Notes under the pieces: model-generated
What the model was told of the DNA's origin: nothing
Databases searched by the model: none
Seen by the model: the letters and a program-made list of their open reading frames with translations, nothing else
Assembly: GCA_017979445.1 (NCBI GenBank)
Contig: CM030719.1
Coordinates: forward strand, 22,413,292-22,477,291
Direction of reading: 5' to 3'
Source: Akebia trifoliata
Lineage: Eukaryota > Streptophyta > Magnoliopsida > Ranunculales > Lardizabalaceae
Length of the DNA: 64,000 nucleotides
Shown here: positions 49,549 to 61,814 of the stretch, piece after piece
Layout of the letters: every line of letters begins with the position of its first letter
Position numbering within the stretch: position 1 is the first letter of the stretch
Position numbers and translations under genes: made by a program

Positions 49549-50509
49549 TGTTAGTAAGGAAAGTGTTTTTCAATTAAAGTGAAGTAATATGGAGAGAAAA
49601 AAGTTACGCTCGAATCCCGTGTCTTTAGTGGGATTCAACTTTCTCAATTTGCAGTGTTACGTTAACCTTATGTAGGAGCCGCTATTTTAATTAGATTGTA
49701 AAACAAACACTAAAACTTGTGTTTAATGAGTTCAACCCTAAGGTTGGATAATATATCATAACACACAAACACGGCCTAAATCACGAATAGAACTTGGAAA
49801 ACACCCCAACATACCAAACAAGCCAAAAAAATGTCTCTAGAATCGTGATGCAACTTTGTAATGTAGCAAAAAATAACTTGTTGATTCTCCTTTACTTGAG
49901 GCTCAAAGCTTTTAGCGCTTTGAGCCACAAAAACTCGATCTTGGACGTTTGATATAACTACAACTACTTTTGTGACTTTTCATGGAAGTTAAAAATCGTG
50001 TTTTTCTAAAACAGTTTATGAGGTGCTTTGCACATGTGGGAAGTTGTAAACTGAAAAATATACGAGGGTGACATTAGCATCCATACCATCTCCAAAAAAA
50101 TTAACACCATTAGAAGAAACCCTATCATCAATAAAATAAGTTCCTATTTACAATAGAAGCAATTGTTGAGTTTTGAGGATTAGGATGACGATCTGAAAGC
50201 AATTGCAAATTTTTTCAATCAACCTCTGATCAACTTCGTTCTCTCACAAGTATGTTTCTTTTCAATTTTGGATCAGTGTGAACTTTCTAATTTCTCTCAT
50301 ATTAATCTCCAACTGTTTGTTCAAATTCTCTTACTTCCTCTGCAAGTCCACCAATAAATAAACTAGTTTCGTATATCAAGTTAACAAAAACAAAATCAAT
50401 CAAATTAACAAAACTAAAAAATTGAGTTTCGTAGATTGATTCCTTAAACCTTTCTTAGTACTGGTCAAACAATCACTTTGTTCTAACAATCAATCAAAAT
50501 CCGAAACAA

Positions 50510-52970
50510 TGTAACGCCCCCAAATTCTAACACAAATCCTCATTATTCCATGGTAAAATCCAAGGTACTAAAATGATAATCCCACAATGATAACAATAAT
50601 AAATAAAACAATGATATTTTATAATATTGTAGTAAAAAGATTGAATGAATATAAAATTAAAAAGTATTGATATCCACAAAATAATTGGAAAGTAATACTC
50701 AGAAATTAAAACTCAAAATTTGTCAAAAACAAACGTTGGTGAAATCTTGGTCTAACATCAAACCCTACTCTCACAATGCAAATAAAAATAAAAGTAAAAA
50801 ATTCCTAACATTTAAATTGTAAAACGAACTAATAGGTATAGCCTCAACGCTCGTTTGGAAGTGGACTCTGATCATCAACATAATTACTATCAAGTTGAAA
50901 CTCCTTTATAGTTTCTTCTAAATGATCCTTGATGGGAGATGATCTGTAACTAAAAATAATAGACAAAGTAAAGGGGAAGTTACTCAGCAGGAAACCATTG
51001 TTCCAAACTATTAGGCACCTAACATGAACAAATCATGCTAATACATTTGAAAAAACATATAAGTTTTCAAATAACAGTAAACGTAAGGCAAAATTATAAT
51101 TATATGGAGAAATAATTAAAGCAGTATTAAACATGTTACAAAATAATCCCAACAAAACCCAAACAAGCATGTGAAACTGTTTTAAGTACAAGTAGAGGTA
51201 GTATGTTTGTTAAGACTGTTGAGAACTATGAGTGGATGCCTCCTAATCAAGATTTAATTTGTTCTAAACTTCACCGATGTAGAATCTTATATTTAGTTCT
51301 TAATTTTATGGTCGATCACAACATTTACCACATTAGGGTGACCATTTATTCAGCTTAGGTTGGTCATTGACTATGACCATAAGGTACACGTCATTTCACG
51401 AAGTATCAATACGTTCAACTAATCTAGACTATTAATGATCATTGACTAGTCATCTTCATTTATGCTTATCAGGAAAACATATGGCTCTAAGTTTTCTTTA
51501 TACCTCCACAAGCTACCGTTACATCACATAATTTACTGATAAAGATAGAAAGAAAATATCCTGGATCTCAGTTGTGATGTTATTCTCCTATACATCTCAT
51601 ACTACATAAGAGTTTACCATCACAATCGTTCATCTTAAGATAATATGTCACTTTGAACGTGATATGTTAGATTATCTCTTAAGGCTTTCACAAACTCTTC
51701 AACGAACCCAAAATAGCTATGTATATATACTTTCATTTTAAAAATAAAATAAAACAAAGTATACAAGTATGTGGAATGAATATTCAATTTTCTACCATGC
51801 AATGACCCAACCTGCAAAATAAACAACAGTACTCATCGTTTAGTAATAACAGAAATTAAATATACATGCAACATCACTCGCAATAATAGAAAATAAAATT
51901 TACCCTAAATATCCACTCGCTAACACACACTTACACACAATGAGAGTTCATACTCTATTTCCTAGAACAACGCACCTATAGTGCGATCTCTCAAACTTAT
52001 AAATAATTTAAACGCTTGTTTTTGAAAATTTTGAGATTTCACTCAAAATTCTTAAAAAGTTTTGAACATGTTGAAATTGAAGTTTTAAACAAATTTAAAC
52101 GTTGGGAATCATATTTTAAAATTATTTGAAAGAAAATGGCTAAAATTGATCAAAATGTAAAATAATTCTTAGGGCAAAAAAAAAAAAAAATCGATGGCAC
52201 CAAGGGGTCTATTAGTGGTACCAATGGAATTTATCAATGGCACCGATAGAACCTTCTCCAGAAATAAATGTTCTATAGAGTTGCAATTTTCTAAACTCAA
52301 TTCTCAATTTTTTTTATGATTAATTAAAAAAAAATTAAAACGTGATTTTATCCCAAAATCATCATAGGACAAAATCAATTATGAGTTTTATGAAAATAAC
52401 ATATTTTTCCTAAAGTTTAACAATATTTGATGTTTTTAAAGTGGAAAGTACGATATATGAAAAATTATAACTATCAATCAGGTTTAGAAATTTTCTATAT
52501 AGTTTAACGCTAAGAATCCGTGAAAACGTAGAAATCTTAGTTAAATTCTAAATTTTTCCTCTCAAGAGTAACCAGAAGCTCTAACTTTACGGTTCTTTTC
52601 GAAACTTTATCTCTTCTCCTATGACGAGCCCTAACGAATCTTCTAGGTGGTTGGAAAGCGAGTAAAAAAATTTCGAAGGTAAGGATTTTAATTTTCCAAA
52701 AAAAATGGTGCGTAAAAAAAATCTAATAAATTTTTATTAGGTTTTGTATTTAAAAGGGACAAAATGATGTAAAGATCATTTATCAGTTTATATTAGAACA
52801 TAAATGTCCCCTGCTCCAATTTTTACAAATTTATAGTCTATCTTGGTTAATTTTTAATTACGAATCTACTGGTGCAATGGAAATTATTGAATTCCAAGTC
52901 TAAATTTGTTTTCCTACTAGTTGATCTATGAATTTTTTCGAGATAGTGTAAAAACTTCTGGGGTATTACA
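50510..52970. mobile_element. 2.5-kb solo LTR (TGTAACGCC-type family, copy 2)
   Basis: It starts TGTAACGCCCCCAAATTC and ends CTGGGGTATTACA, so the ends form the short inverted repeat typical of this LTR class. It has the same orientation as the 42947-45949 copy and aligns to it in blocks through the middle. The bases just outside (AACAA before, AATAT after) are not an identical 5-mer, so the target duplication has decayed or one edge is off by a few bases. No gag-pol. Confidence 0.75.
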
Positions 52971-53215
52971 AATATAAAAAAAAGTTCAATCAAGAGATCT
53001 AGGTATTTAAAAAAGAAAAAACGTAGAACAAAATCAGTGATCTTGATATTTTCTCTCACCATCTTTATTCTGCAAATCAATCACAATTGTTGATTTAGAT
53101 GACTAAAACAATGAAGAATTCAAAGAAAGATGTATAATTGAGATGAGCAATTGAAATTAAGATATATAAAACTTTTAAAAAAGTTCATAGGTTTTGATGT
53201 TCATTTCAATTTCTC

Positions 53216-53507
53216 TAGTTAGAAGATTTAACTAAATATATGTATTTTTTTTTGTTCATTCCTCGCTATATAAATCTTATTATTTGTAAATATGTGTCTT
53301 TAATGATTGAGACATCAATAAGTTTTATTTTTTATGTTGATATACTTGAGAACAAAAAACTTTCAATTCTTTTTTATGGATTTTAATATTTGTTTTAATT
53401 TTTCTATTTAAAGAGTTGACTAAACAAATTTTTTTTTATAGATCCATTCATCGTTATATGAATTTCTTTACTTGCAGATGTGTGTCTTTGATGATTGAGA
53501 CAATAAG
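53216..53507. repeat. two-unit tandem repeat, period ~187 bp
   Basis: The order TTTAACTAAATATATG, GTTCATTCCTCGCTATATAA and TGTGTCTTTAATGATTGAGA (53231-53318) is repeated as GTTGACTAAACAAATT, GATCCATTCATCGTTATATG and TGTGTCTTTGATGATTGAGA (53415-53502). Confidence 0.65.
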
Positions 53508-53509
53508 AT

Positions 53510-54680
53510 GGCTAGGGATTACCCTCTAGATGCTAAAAAATCAAATGAAAGTTTGCCTAAGAGAAGACACAAACTTACAATGGGAAAGTAAATAGTAAAA
53601 ATAATCTCCACTTTATTTGCACCTGTAACACATCTCAGTCATTATCTTTTTCCTACCAATCACATGGTCTATAATGTGTATTTTCCCAAGTAAATCCATC
53701 TAGTAAATAAAGTCCATCTCAAATGGTGAAGAACAAAAACTAAGTTGGCAGTATAAGACTGATACATCACATCAACAAAGTCCAAAAATTGTAAGAAATT
53801 TCAAATTTTTTCTCCCACTTGAATATATTATATGCTCTAATTGATTGTTTAAAAGTGAACCATTAAGGTAGGCCAAGACAATTGCAATATTATTCACTAT
53901 TAAATCATAGAACCGATACACCTTTTTGTGGTGGCAACGCTTATCTGTAGGCATTAGTCTCACTTCTAAAATGGGTGGGGAAACTGTCACCTAAAAAAAT
54001 GTGAAATAAAAAATTATGGAAACATCTGAACTTGGTTGAGAAATTGCATTTTGTGTAGGTACAGTATACCATATATTAAGGTCTATACAAAACCTAAAGT
54101 AATTGAAATGTTATCTTTAAGATAAATGTCTTTTGTAATATTGTTACACATAAAACATTACTTAAAAGAACTATACAAGAGATACAATATGTTAAGACAT
54201 AATTCATTGAGGTTTTCTTGAAATAATTTAATCATACTTGCTTACCGAGATATGGTCCTTTTTCTCATTTTTTTCAAATTGTCTCAACTAAGAGGTCTTG
54301 ATTCCTTATTTTTACGAGATTTTTAATCATCACCTTAGCTAAATAACTATTGTTGCCAAGAACTTTTGGCCACACTATTGTATATAGATAAATGGAAGTA
54401 GTAACGGCTCCACACACATACACATAATTATATTAAGGATGAGTATCAAAATTTACAATTAATAGTCAAGCTTTCATATTACATACTTTGATTTTGATTT
54501 TGATTTTGATATTTCTATAAAGTATTGAAATTTTGTGGGTATATTCTCTACAAATTCTTACGAGTCAAACTCGTCCACTAGGGGTTTAAGGCTTACTGCA
54601 TATGCTAAATGCAGTCGGGAACCTCACGAAAGAGGTGTAGTTTAATTTAAGTTTTGCTCGGGACTAGTAAAATCGAGGTT
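53510..54680. other. no recognised feature
   Basis: AT-rich sequence without clear coding or repeat structure apart from a short TTTTGATTTTGATTTTGAT run near 54490. The phrase AGGTTTGGGGTGTGATA at 54677 could be an LTR 3' edge, but no partner end was found. Confidence 0.35.
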
Positions 54681-54689
54681 TGGGGTGTG

Positions 54690-55990
54690 ATAAGGTCCCA
54701 TAAAATCATTTTTTGGGATCGTAATTACACAAGGATTATCGACACCTAATTGTTATTTATCCCAAATAAATATAAATTGTATTAAATTTTCAAATTATTG
54801 AAGCTAATATATTTTCTTACTATTTGTAGGTAAAAATGACAAAATTCGGAGGCAAATATTATACAATCCAAAAGGGAGCATCCAACCAAATTTCAGAGCA
54901 AATCATTGCCACGTCACTGCGCGACAGTAGACCCCTAATGCTCCGTGGTAATCTCGAGAAATTATACCTCAAGATTCGAGCTGAACATTCTAGACACTTT
55001 GACCGTTGTAACTGAAGGCCCTTTTCGAATCAACTCAAGTAAAAAAATCCGACCCCATAACCTGATTAGAAAAACTATAAATTGAGGGGTTGTCCCTAAA
55101 GGAAGGTGTCCCTTTTGAGCCTTCTTCTTCTTCTTCTTAATTTTTATGCAATTTTTCTGATTTTTCTTTGAGAGAAAGAATCCTTGTAGAAGTGAGATCT
55201 CAAGAGTGTTTTCTTTCATCTTTCATCTTTAATTTTTCTTTATAATTTTATTGTAAGATCATCAAGTTGGGAATTGAATTTCAACATATACTTATCTCAT
55301 CCTCTTTTCTACCATGTTTTTATTTTTTATTTTGCTATTACTGTAACTTGCTCCTCACAATGATTGGCTAGACTCTCCTTAGAGAGGTCAATGACGCCAG
55401 AGTGAACTCATTTTAATATTGCTGTTTTAATTCCATTGTTCTTGCTCTAATTGTGTTCTTGTGAAGCCTTTTAGGATGAGATCATCCACTTTGCACCTCC
55501 AATTCTAACTTTGATGATTATTGTTTATATGAGTTCAAGCTTAATAATGTTTTATGATGAATTTGAGATATAAGTTGGATAATCTCCTCTAAATTCAGAG
55601 TTCAAATAGATATTTTCTAGTTACCTTCAAGTGTTAATCGATTTATCTTTCAATTCACGAACAATGATTTGTTACATGAATTAAGTTTAAATGAGAATTA
55701 TTCAGCAATAGGATGACTTGCAAAAGTTAATTTGATATCTATAAGCTTTTTTACATTGTTTTCAATCTCTATTCTTGTTTTTATTTCAATTTATTTCACT
55801 TCTTAGTTGTAATTCTTCTAATTTGTTTTCAAAAATCTATTTTGATTTTAATTCGAAGAAAAAAATTGAATCACAATTGTCCCTGTGGAACGAATCTTAC
55901 TCACCAAAAGTTTTATCTCATTATTTATTCAATTTTACATTTATGCAATCTACAAAGTATCAATCAGAGATCATCTTCACAATAAATCAT
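54690..55990 (+). mobile_element. LTR/leader-like sequence of a retrotransposon
   Basis: It contains a promoter-like CTATAAATTGAGGGGTTG (55075), a (TTC)n run at 55119-55137, GAGAGAAAGAATCCTTGTAG, the phrase CTAGACTCTCCTTAGAGAGG (55370) and GTCCCTGTGGAACGAATC (55880). I associate these with transcribed LTR and leader parts of plant LTR retrotransposons. Borders and internal genes were not found; this is a pattern-based call. Confidence 0.35.
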
Positions 55991-56195
55991 CCAATTCCAA
56001 AACTTCTAGCCCTATAAAAAGTGGTTTACAAGATAATGGTAAAAATTAATGGTCTACTATTCATCAACTTGTAAATTGGGTTCAAAATTTCAGAATGAGC
56101 TGTTTTTTTGTGATGATAATCTCCTCATCATATAGATCATCCTCACAAAAAATCATCCAATTTCGAAACTTCTAGACTATATAAGACAAAACACG
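55950..56195. mobile_element. MITE remnants related to the element at 1106-1347
   Basis: ATCATCTTCACAATAAATCA and ATCATCCTCACAAAAAATCA start two direct copies (about 55970 and 56143) that continue CCAATT.C.AAACTTCTAG..TATA. The stretch CAGAATGAGCTGTTTTTTTG (56091) matches TAGAATGAGCTGATTTTTGA of the MITE at 1106-1347. Confidence 0.5.
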
Positions 56196-57119
56196 TTGAT
56201 TATGTTATTGGCTCTTGAACCCAACCCTATATGGCAAACTTGCTTGACCAATAACTTTTTTTCACACTGATCTTCAATTCTATGTAATGAACCTTCAAAA
56301 AAAAAAATCTTATCCTCTTCAAATCAAAGATTCTATCTGCTTTTTTAACCTCCAAACCTCATAAGTAGAATATGATTTCGAATTAGAAGATGATGGAATT
56401 TTGGATTGAAATCCCTAATAATCAATCTTAAGAATTTATTTATTTAATATTCAAAAAACTTTCTTAGCTTCTTCAATGTTAAGATTCTATCTTCTTCTGC
56501 AACCTTCAAACCTCGTGAACATATGCATAATATGATTTTGAAGTAGAACATGATGAAATTTTGGAAGGAAAAAATCAAGTATGTTTCACTTGGTGGGTTC
56601 TTTCCATTGCCATCCCTTTAAAGATCCTTAGTTGCTTGATATTATGGGTATATATTCCATTTTTTTTAATCATACATGGATGTTCTTGTACGCATCAAAA
56701 TTTTAGTAAGGCCCTTATAAAATTTATAAATCAAAATAAAACCCTTTAAAGTCATAAATAAGCCCATATATCCAAATGGGGCTCATTGATTGAAAACAAG
56801 CTTCCTGCAACCTAGATTTGGGTTTCGTAGATAAATTGGAAGATCCAAATAAATGAGCTTGGTCCACCAAGAATTTGTAGAGACCTCAAAATTGAAATCA
56901 GACGAACTTAACTTTTAAATCAATTAGTCAAAGCCTTTTAAGTCAAGGACATAGTTGGAAAAGTTAATTTACCTCGAGACTGTAAATATCAAAGACCCCC
57001 TCATTTGGTAGGATCCTTAGATCACTTTTTTTTAAGAACATAGAAGCTCACCCTCTTGATAAGAAAAACGTTATCTGCCCCTCTTTTAAAGAAGAAGTAA
57101 TATTCTTCAAGAGAGATTT

Positions 57120-57640
57120 GGACTCCTATTAAAGAGAAGATTATGCCTAAAATTCCTTCTTCGGAAGCCGATGAATTATTCTCAATTGATAAAGTGCAAA
57201 GTACGAAGAGAAGAAAATCTACAACAAGCCTCCAGAGAAGATTAAGCTTAGAAGCCCTTTTTCAAAAGCAAACAAATCATTCTTAACTAGTAAAACACGA
57301 AGTCCACAGAGAAAAAAAAATATGTACGATGAACATATACAAAACCCCAAGAGAAGATCAACACTAAAGTCTTTTTCTATAAACACAAAAATCCTTCTTA
57401 ACTGATTAAGCACGGAGCTCGAAGAAAAGAAAACCTACACAAAATCTCTATAGAAAAGCAAACACCCTAAGCAATCATTCAAAAATCCAGAGTTCTTTCT
57501 CAGCCGATCAAGCATGAAGCTCGGGGAGAAGAAGACCCACATAAAACCACTGTTGAAGATCAAGCATCCCAGTCAAATTATTCACAAATGCAAAAATCCT
57601 TGTCAACTAATCAAGCGTGAAAGTCTGAGAGAAGAAAGCT
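57120..57640. repeat. five-unit degenerate tandem repeat, ~100-115 bp per unit
   Basis: The core phrase AAAATCCTTCTTAACTGATT, AAGCACGGAGCTCGAAGAAAA, then a CCTACA-type stretch and GAAGATCAA recurs with substitutions near 57150, 57260, 57385, 57495 and 57590. A following AATAAAATTATTTGTGTTC (57738) would suit an LTR poly(A) region. No protein frame spans the array. Confidence 0.6.
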
Positions 57641-57699
57641 ACACACCATTATTATTTGTATTTGACTGTTAATTAGAAGAGAACATTCAGTTAATAAAG

Positions 57700-58948
57700 T
57701 GTATTAAGATCTATGCCATTTCAACATCAAAATTCAATAAAATTATTTGTGTTCTTAGTTCACACATCTCGAGGTAGATTGTGAAATTTGTTATCAATAG
57801 TTTTTTTAAATGTTTCTTTTTTTAATTTTTTATTGAAGCCCATAGGGCAAGAGGACCATTAGAATTTTCTATTTCACGACTAACCTTATCCAATGGGTAT
57901 CAAAGTAACATCTACTAATATAATTCTGTGTATTACTTAAGGTAACGAGTCACGTCTTTGCACAATTAATGTCATACCGACCTGCTCCATAAGCAACACA
58001 TGCTTCACAGTTGAATGTGTCCCTACATAATTATGTTATATCTATCTCTACTTTTGGTCTAAAAAATAAAAGATATTCTTGTCAGATATTATAAGTGAAT
58101 AATACCATGGCCCATGGGTTTGAAGTGCCCCCAAGTCTACAAGGTAGCAATTCTGTTTGAAAGAATAGTAAAAATAAAATTATGATGGTTAGGGTAACTT
58201 TTTTGGATTCCATGTCTGGGCCATTTGTGCTCTTTCTTGGTGTATTGGGGATTTAACCATATTACGAAAGGGGAAAATCTCGAAAAGGTGGAGAAAATTG
58301 AAATTCCTAAAACATTAGGTTATTCATTTTAATTTCAAAATTGATAAATTGAAACATATTGGTAAACCAATTTTATAAAAATAGTAAGTATTTTTCTCGC
58401 TTTAATTTCAATAAACAGTCAAAAAAAAAATTCCACTTCATAAAATGGTAAAAAACTTCCCCCACATTAATTAAAATGAATAATCTACTATTTTGGGAAT
58501 TTTTCCATTTTCAGATCATGTGATGGTAAAGCAGTCTATTTTGAATCCCATTAAAATAATGGGTTGGCCGAGGCCACATTATTCATTGATAAGTACAAAC
58601 TTATAGGTAGCCCAATATTAATACTGGCTTGAAGATGTAGGGGCTCTTTTGATTGAAAAGTTTCTTTGAGTGGTTAATTAAAAGGATCAATTTCTAGTCT
58701 TCCTTCTTGGCTCAAATGTCCAAAATCTGCGTCATTGGTTGATTTTTGTCAGTGCGTCCAACCAAATTGTGTTGAACTTGTCAAGTCTGGCTGCCTCGTT
58801 CACAATGTTTCTTTGAAATTTGAATAATAATTGACACCAAGAAACAAGAAAACAAAGAAGACTTAAGGAAATGAACCATCAATGTCAACGTTCTTAATTA
58901 AAAATAAATAAATAAACCCAAAGTTTGAGATACTGTGGTTAGGAAAGA
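57700..58948. other. upstream flank of the lectin-receptor exon
   Basis: No gene seen. AT-rich, with nothing that I can defend as a TATA box or cis-element for the gene starting at 58949. Confidence 0.4.
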
Positions 58949-60228
58949 ATGAGAAGCATCACTGGTATGCAGTTTCCCGTCATTTTATTCATCACTTTAC
59001 TCACATTTTTCTCAAGTATTTCCATTGCATCTTATATCCTTACTCCACAACAATCCATTAAAGATGGCGAGACTCTTGTTTCGGAGGGAAATCTCTTCGA
59101 ATTAGGATTCTTCAGTCCTAGAGATTCGAAGAATCGATACTTGGGAATATGGTACAAGAAAATCCCAATTCAAACAGTAGTTTGGATCTTAAACAGAGAC
59201 AACCCAATTGAAGATTCATCCGGAATTTTAAAGATCCATGAAGGCGGACAGCTTGTTCTTCTAAATGAAGGGTCCGGAGTTATTTGGTCCACGAATCTGT
59301 CCAAGGCCGAGAACCCAATTGCACAGCTCCTAGACTCAGGAAATTTTGTTATTAGAGAAACAAACAATGATAATCCTGAGAATTATCTATGGCAGAGTTT
59401 CGATTTCCCGACTAATACATTGTTACCTGGAATGAAGCTAGGGTGGGACTTAAAGAGCGGTATGAATCGATATCTTACATCATGGAAAAATACTGATGAC
59501 CCATCAACAGGTGACTATACTTTCAGTGTAGATCCTCATGGATTTCCAGAAATATTTCTGTCGAACCGACAGATTCGGAATTATCGAAGTGGGCCTTGGA
59601 ATGGGGTTCAATTTAGTGGTGTCCCGGAAATGAGGCCTCTTGATGGGTTAAATTTAAGTTTTGTGGTTAATCAGGATGAGATATATTACAAATTTGATGT
59701 CAATAGTGAATCTATTGTTTCAAAGTTGATTGTCAATGAATCTGGTGTGCTTCAACACCTTCTATGGAATGACACGACTATTTTCAACTGGAACGTTTTC
59801 TGGTATGCCCCAAAAGACCAATGTGACAATTATAGAGTGTGGTCCCCATGGCATTTGCGACACGAATAACTCGCCTGTTTGCAACTGTGTGAAAGGGTTT
59901 GAGCCCAAGTACCAAAAGAATTGGAATTCGGGAGAGTGGTCAGGTGGATGTGTTAGAAAAACGGAATTAAAATGCAACGAGGACGATGAGTTCTTGGTTT
60001 TGAAGGGGATCAAAATGCCTGATACTTCAAGCTCGATTTTTAACAAGAGCATGAGTCTTAAGGAATGTGAAGCAGAATGCAGAAATAATTGCTCATGTAC
60101 AGCTTATGCGAAGTCAGACGTTCATGGAGGAGGAAATGGTTGTATAGTATGGTTTGGTGATCTGATTGATCTCCGAAATGCTGAAGGTAGCCAAGATCTC
60201 TACCTACGGGTGGCTGCTTCGAAATTCG
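58949..60228 (+). pseudogene. G-type lectin S-receptor-like kinase, extracellular exon with frameshift
   Basis: In intact relatives this exon encodes the whole extracellular part of a plasma-membrane receptor kinase (SD1 type). Visible in order are a signal peptide (residues 1-28, hydrophobic FPVILFITLLTFFSS), a B-lectin domain (LTPQQSIKDGETLVS, FELGFFSPRDSKNRYLGIWY, LWQSFDFPTNTLLPGMKLGW), an S-locus glycoprotein domain (RSGPWNGVQFSGVPEM), an EGF-like part (ECGPHGICDTNNSPVCNCVK) and PAN (LKECEAECRNNCSCTAYAK). Reading stops being in frame at about 59833-59838, at the Tyr-Arg / Glu-Cys-Gly joint, where two bases appear to be missing. The first frame then ends at TAA 59867-59869. The exon closes at a proper donor (GTAAAT, 60229). 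No transmembrane or kinase exon was found in 60230-64000, whereas family members usually have it within a few hundred bases. The start could also be the second ATG at 58967. Sequencing error is possible for the frameshift alone. Confidence 0.88.
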
Positions 60229-60785
60229 GTAAATCTCATTATTATTATTATTATTGATGATAACTTGAACACACGACCTCAAAGCTGCATATTATAATAT
60301 GCCAACCAATTTAACTATGGGTCTAGTTATCAATTATGCACTAGGGTCATTAATTATGGCTCCTACACCCCAATGCTCATCTGTAGATGAAATAACTTTG
60401 ACGTGTATAGGCCACTTTAAAATCTTGAAGGAACCCTGTTCATTGGATTACATGTGTTACAATGAGGTATTTCAAATTTTGACAGAAATGTTGGGGCTTG
60501 AAATAAATTCAAAAATCCTAGGATTCCTTCAAAATTTCGAAGCGGCCTGGCTTCGTCAAAGTCAGACTCCTTGGTAGAAGGGTGGGTGACGATAACTTTC
60601 CTCAACCAGAAGACTCGTCTCTGTTTTTAAAAAAAAATTGAGATTTTGCTTGGATCCTTTAGCTTTGCCGACATTTAATATACCTCTTTATATTTTCAAA
60701 GGATTAATTACATGTCTCTTGCCTTTGTCCTCTTATTGAACGTATTTACTAAGATGACGATGATTGTGTATTTTTTTTAGGAAAA
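60229..60785. other. former intron-1 side of the lectin receptor; (ATT)n and unplaced sequence
   Basis: An (ATT) microsatellite stands at 60237-60255. The stretch CACACGACCTCAAAGCTGCA (60271) resembles an antisense tRNA-type SINE head, but too weakly for a call. No kinase motif (GxGxxG, HRDLK, DFG) was found in any frame. Confidence 0.4.
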
Positions 60786-60945
60786 TGCTGGAATGACACG
60801 GGTATTTACTGCAATTCTTACAAGTCTAACGTGGGATGTTTACATAACCATAGATGTGTTTCTTAGCGATCCGATTAAAAATCATCTATGGTTATATATG
60901 CATCTCCGCGTCAGAATCACAGTAAATCCTGCGTCACCCCAGCAC
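60786..60945. mobile_element. MITE with ~70-bp terminal inverted repeats
   Basis: ATGCTGGAATGACACGGGTA TTTACTG at the left is answered in inverted order at the right (GTGCTGGGGTGACGCAGG, then TTTACTGTGATTCT). Both arms meet around CCATAGATG / CATCTATGG. No target duplication could be settled. Confidence 0.7.
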
Positions 60946-61063
60946 GACTCATTTTTTTAATTCTTTGCATGCGTTTGGACCTCGGTCTTATCTCGTAGAC
61001 TAATAAAAATGACCGAAAAACCCATGAATCTTCTTCTCAAAACCGGTCATCTTCATCCTCTGT

Positions 61064-61165
61064 ACTAAGATGATGATGATGACAATGTACTAAGATGATG
61101 ATGATGACAATGAAGGTGCCCCCCCCCCCCCCCCCCCACCCACCACCACCAAGAAAAAAAAAAAA
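61064..61165. repeat. duplicated (GAT)n block, C19 run and (CCA)n/(A)n
   Basis: ACTAAGATGATGATGATGAC is present twice in direct order, followed by 19 C residues (61119-61137), a CACCCACCACCACC run and about 18 A residues. This is a hard region for sequencing, so lengths may be unreliable. Confidence 0.8.
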
Positions 61166-61439
61166 AAAAGGAGTTATTTAAATATAACAACTATAAAGTA
61201 TCAAAGCAAAATCTCAATTTTACTCTCCTCACAGACGTGTCCTCAAGTTGAGGGACGTTACCACTAGAAAGGATGCATGGGACTACCATTCCTCTTAAAA
61301 TATTTATGAAACAAAGATTCTTCATGAGCAGGTGTGAATGATTGACTTTTTCAAAAATTTTGACCTTGTTTCATTGGAGCAATTCAATATATCGTTTTCT
61401 ATATGTATTTGTCTTTATTAGAACTAGACTTGGTCATAT

Positions 61440-61760
61440 TTACAATTTTATATTTTTTAATCTAATTGCGAACTACGTCCACGGGCGAAAACGACGATTT
61501 CACTATATTAATCAAAGAAGAATAAGGTTAAAATTTCTCTCTGTCTCTCGTATATCTTTCTCTATCCTTTCGGGATTCATCTCTTACCCTTTATATACTT
61601 AGGGTTATAAAAAGGTTAAACGGGTCGGATCCAAAACCAAACCAAATGGGCCCAATAATTTGTCTGGGGACTTCGCCCCCGGACCCCCGATAATGGTGGG
61701 GAAACCCCACACATTACCAATTAAACGAGTCATGTGAGTTATTAACAGATCATCAAAAGA
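61440..61760. other. possible LTR 3' region
   Basis: GGGGACTTCGCCCCCGGACC (61658) is a near palindrome of the type often met in plant LTRs, preceded by pyrimidine-rich sequence (CTCTCTGTCTCTCG). No ends or coding part confirm it. Confidence 0.25.
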
Positions 61761-61814
61761 TCCGATTTGAAATCCACAACATTCCCATATACAAGAATAG
61801 AAGACATAACCCAA

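Noticed and set aside
42947..52970. The two long LTR copies as the pair of one full-length retrotransposon
   Set aside because: Copy 1 has its own target duplication on both sides and an empty site next to it, and the sequence between the copies has no gag-pol and contains the inverted-repeat arm and a LINE piece.
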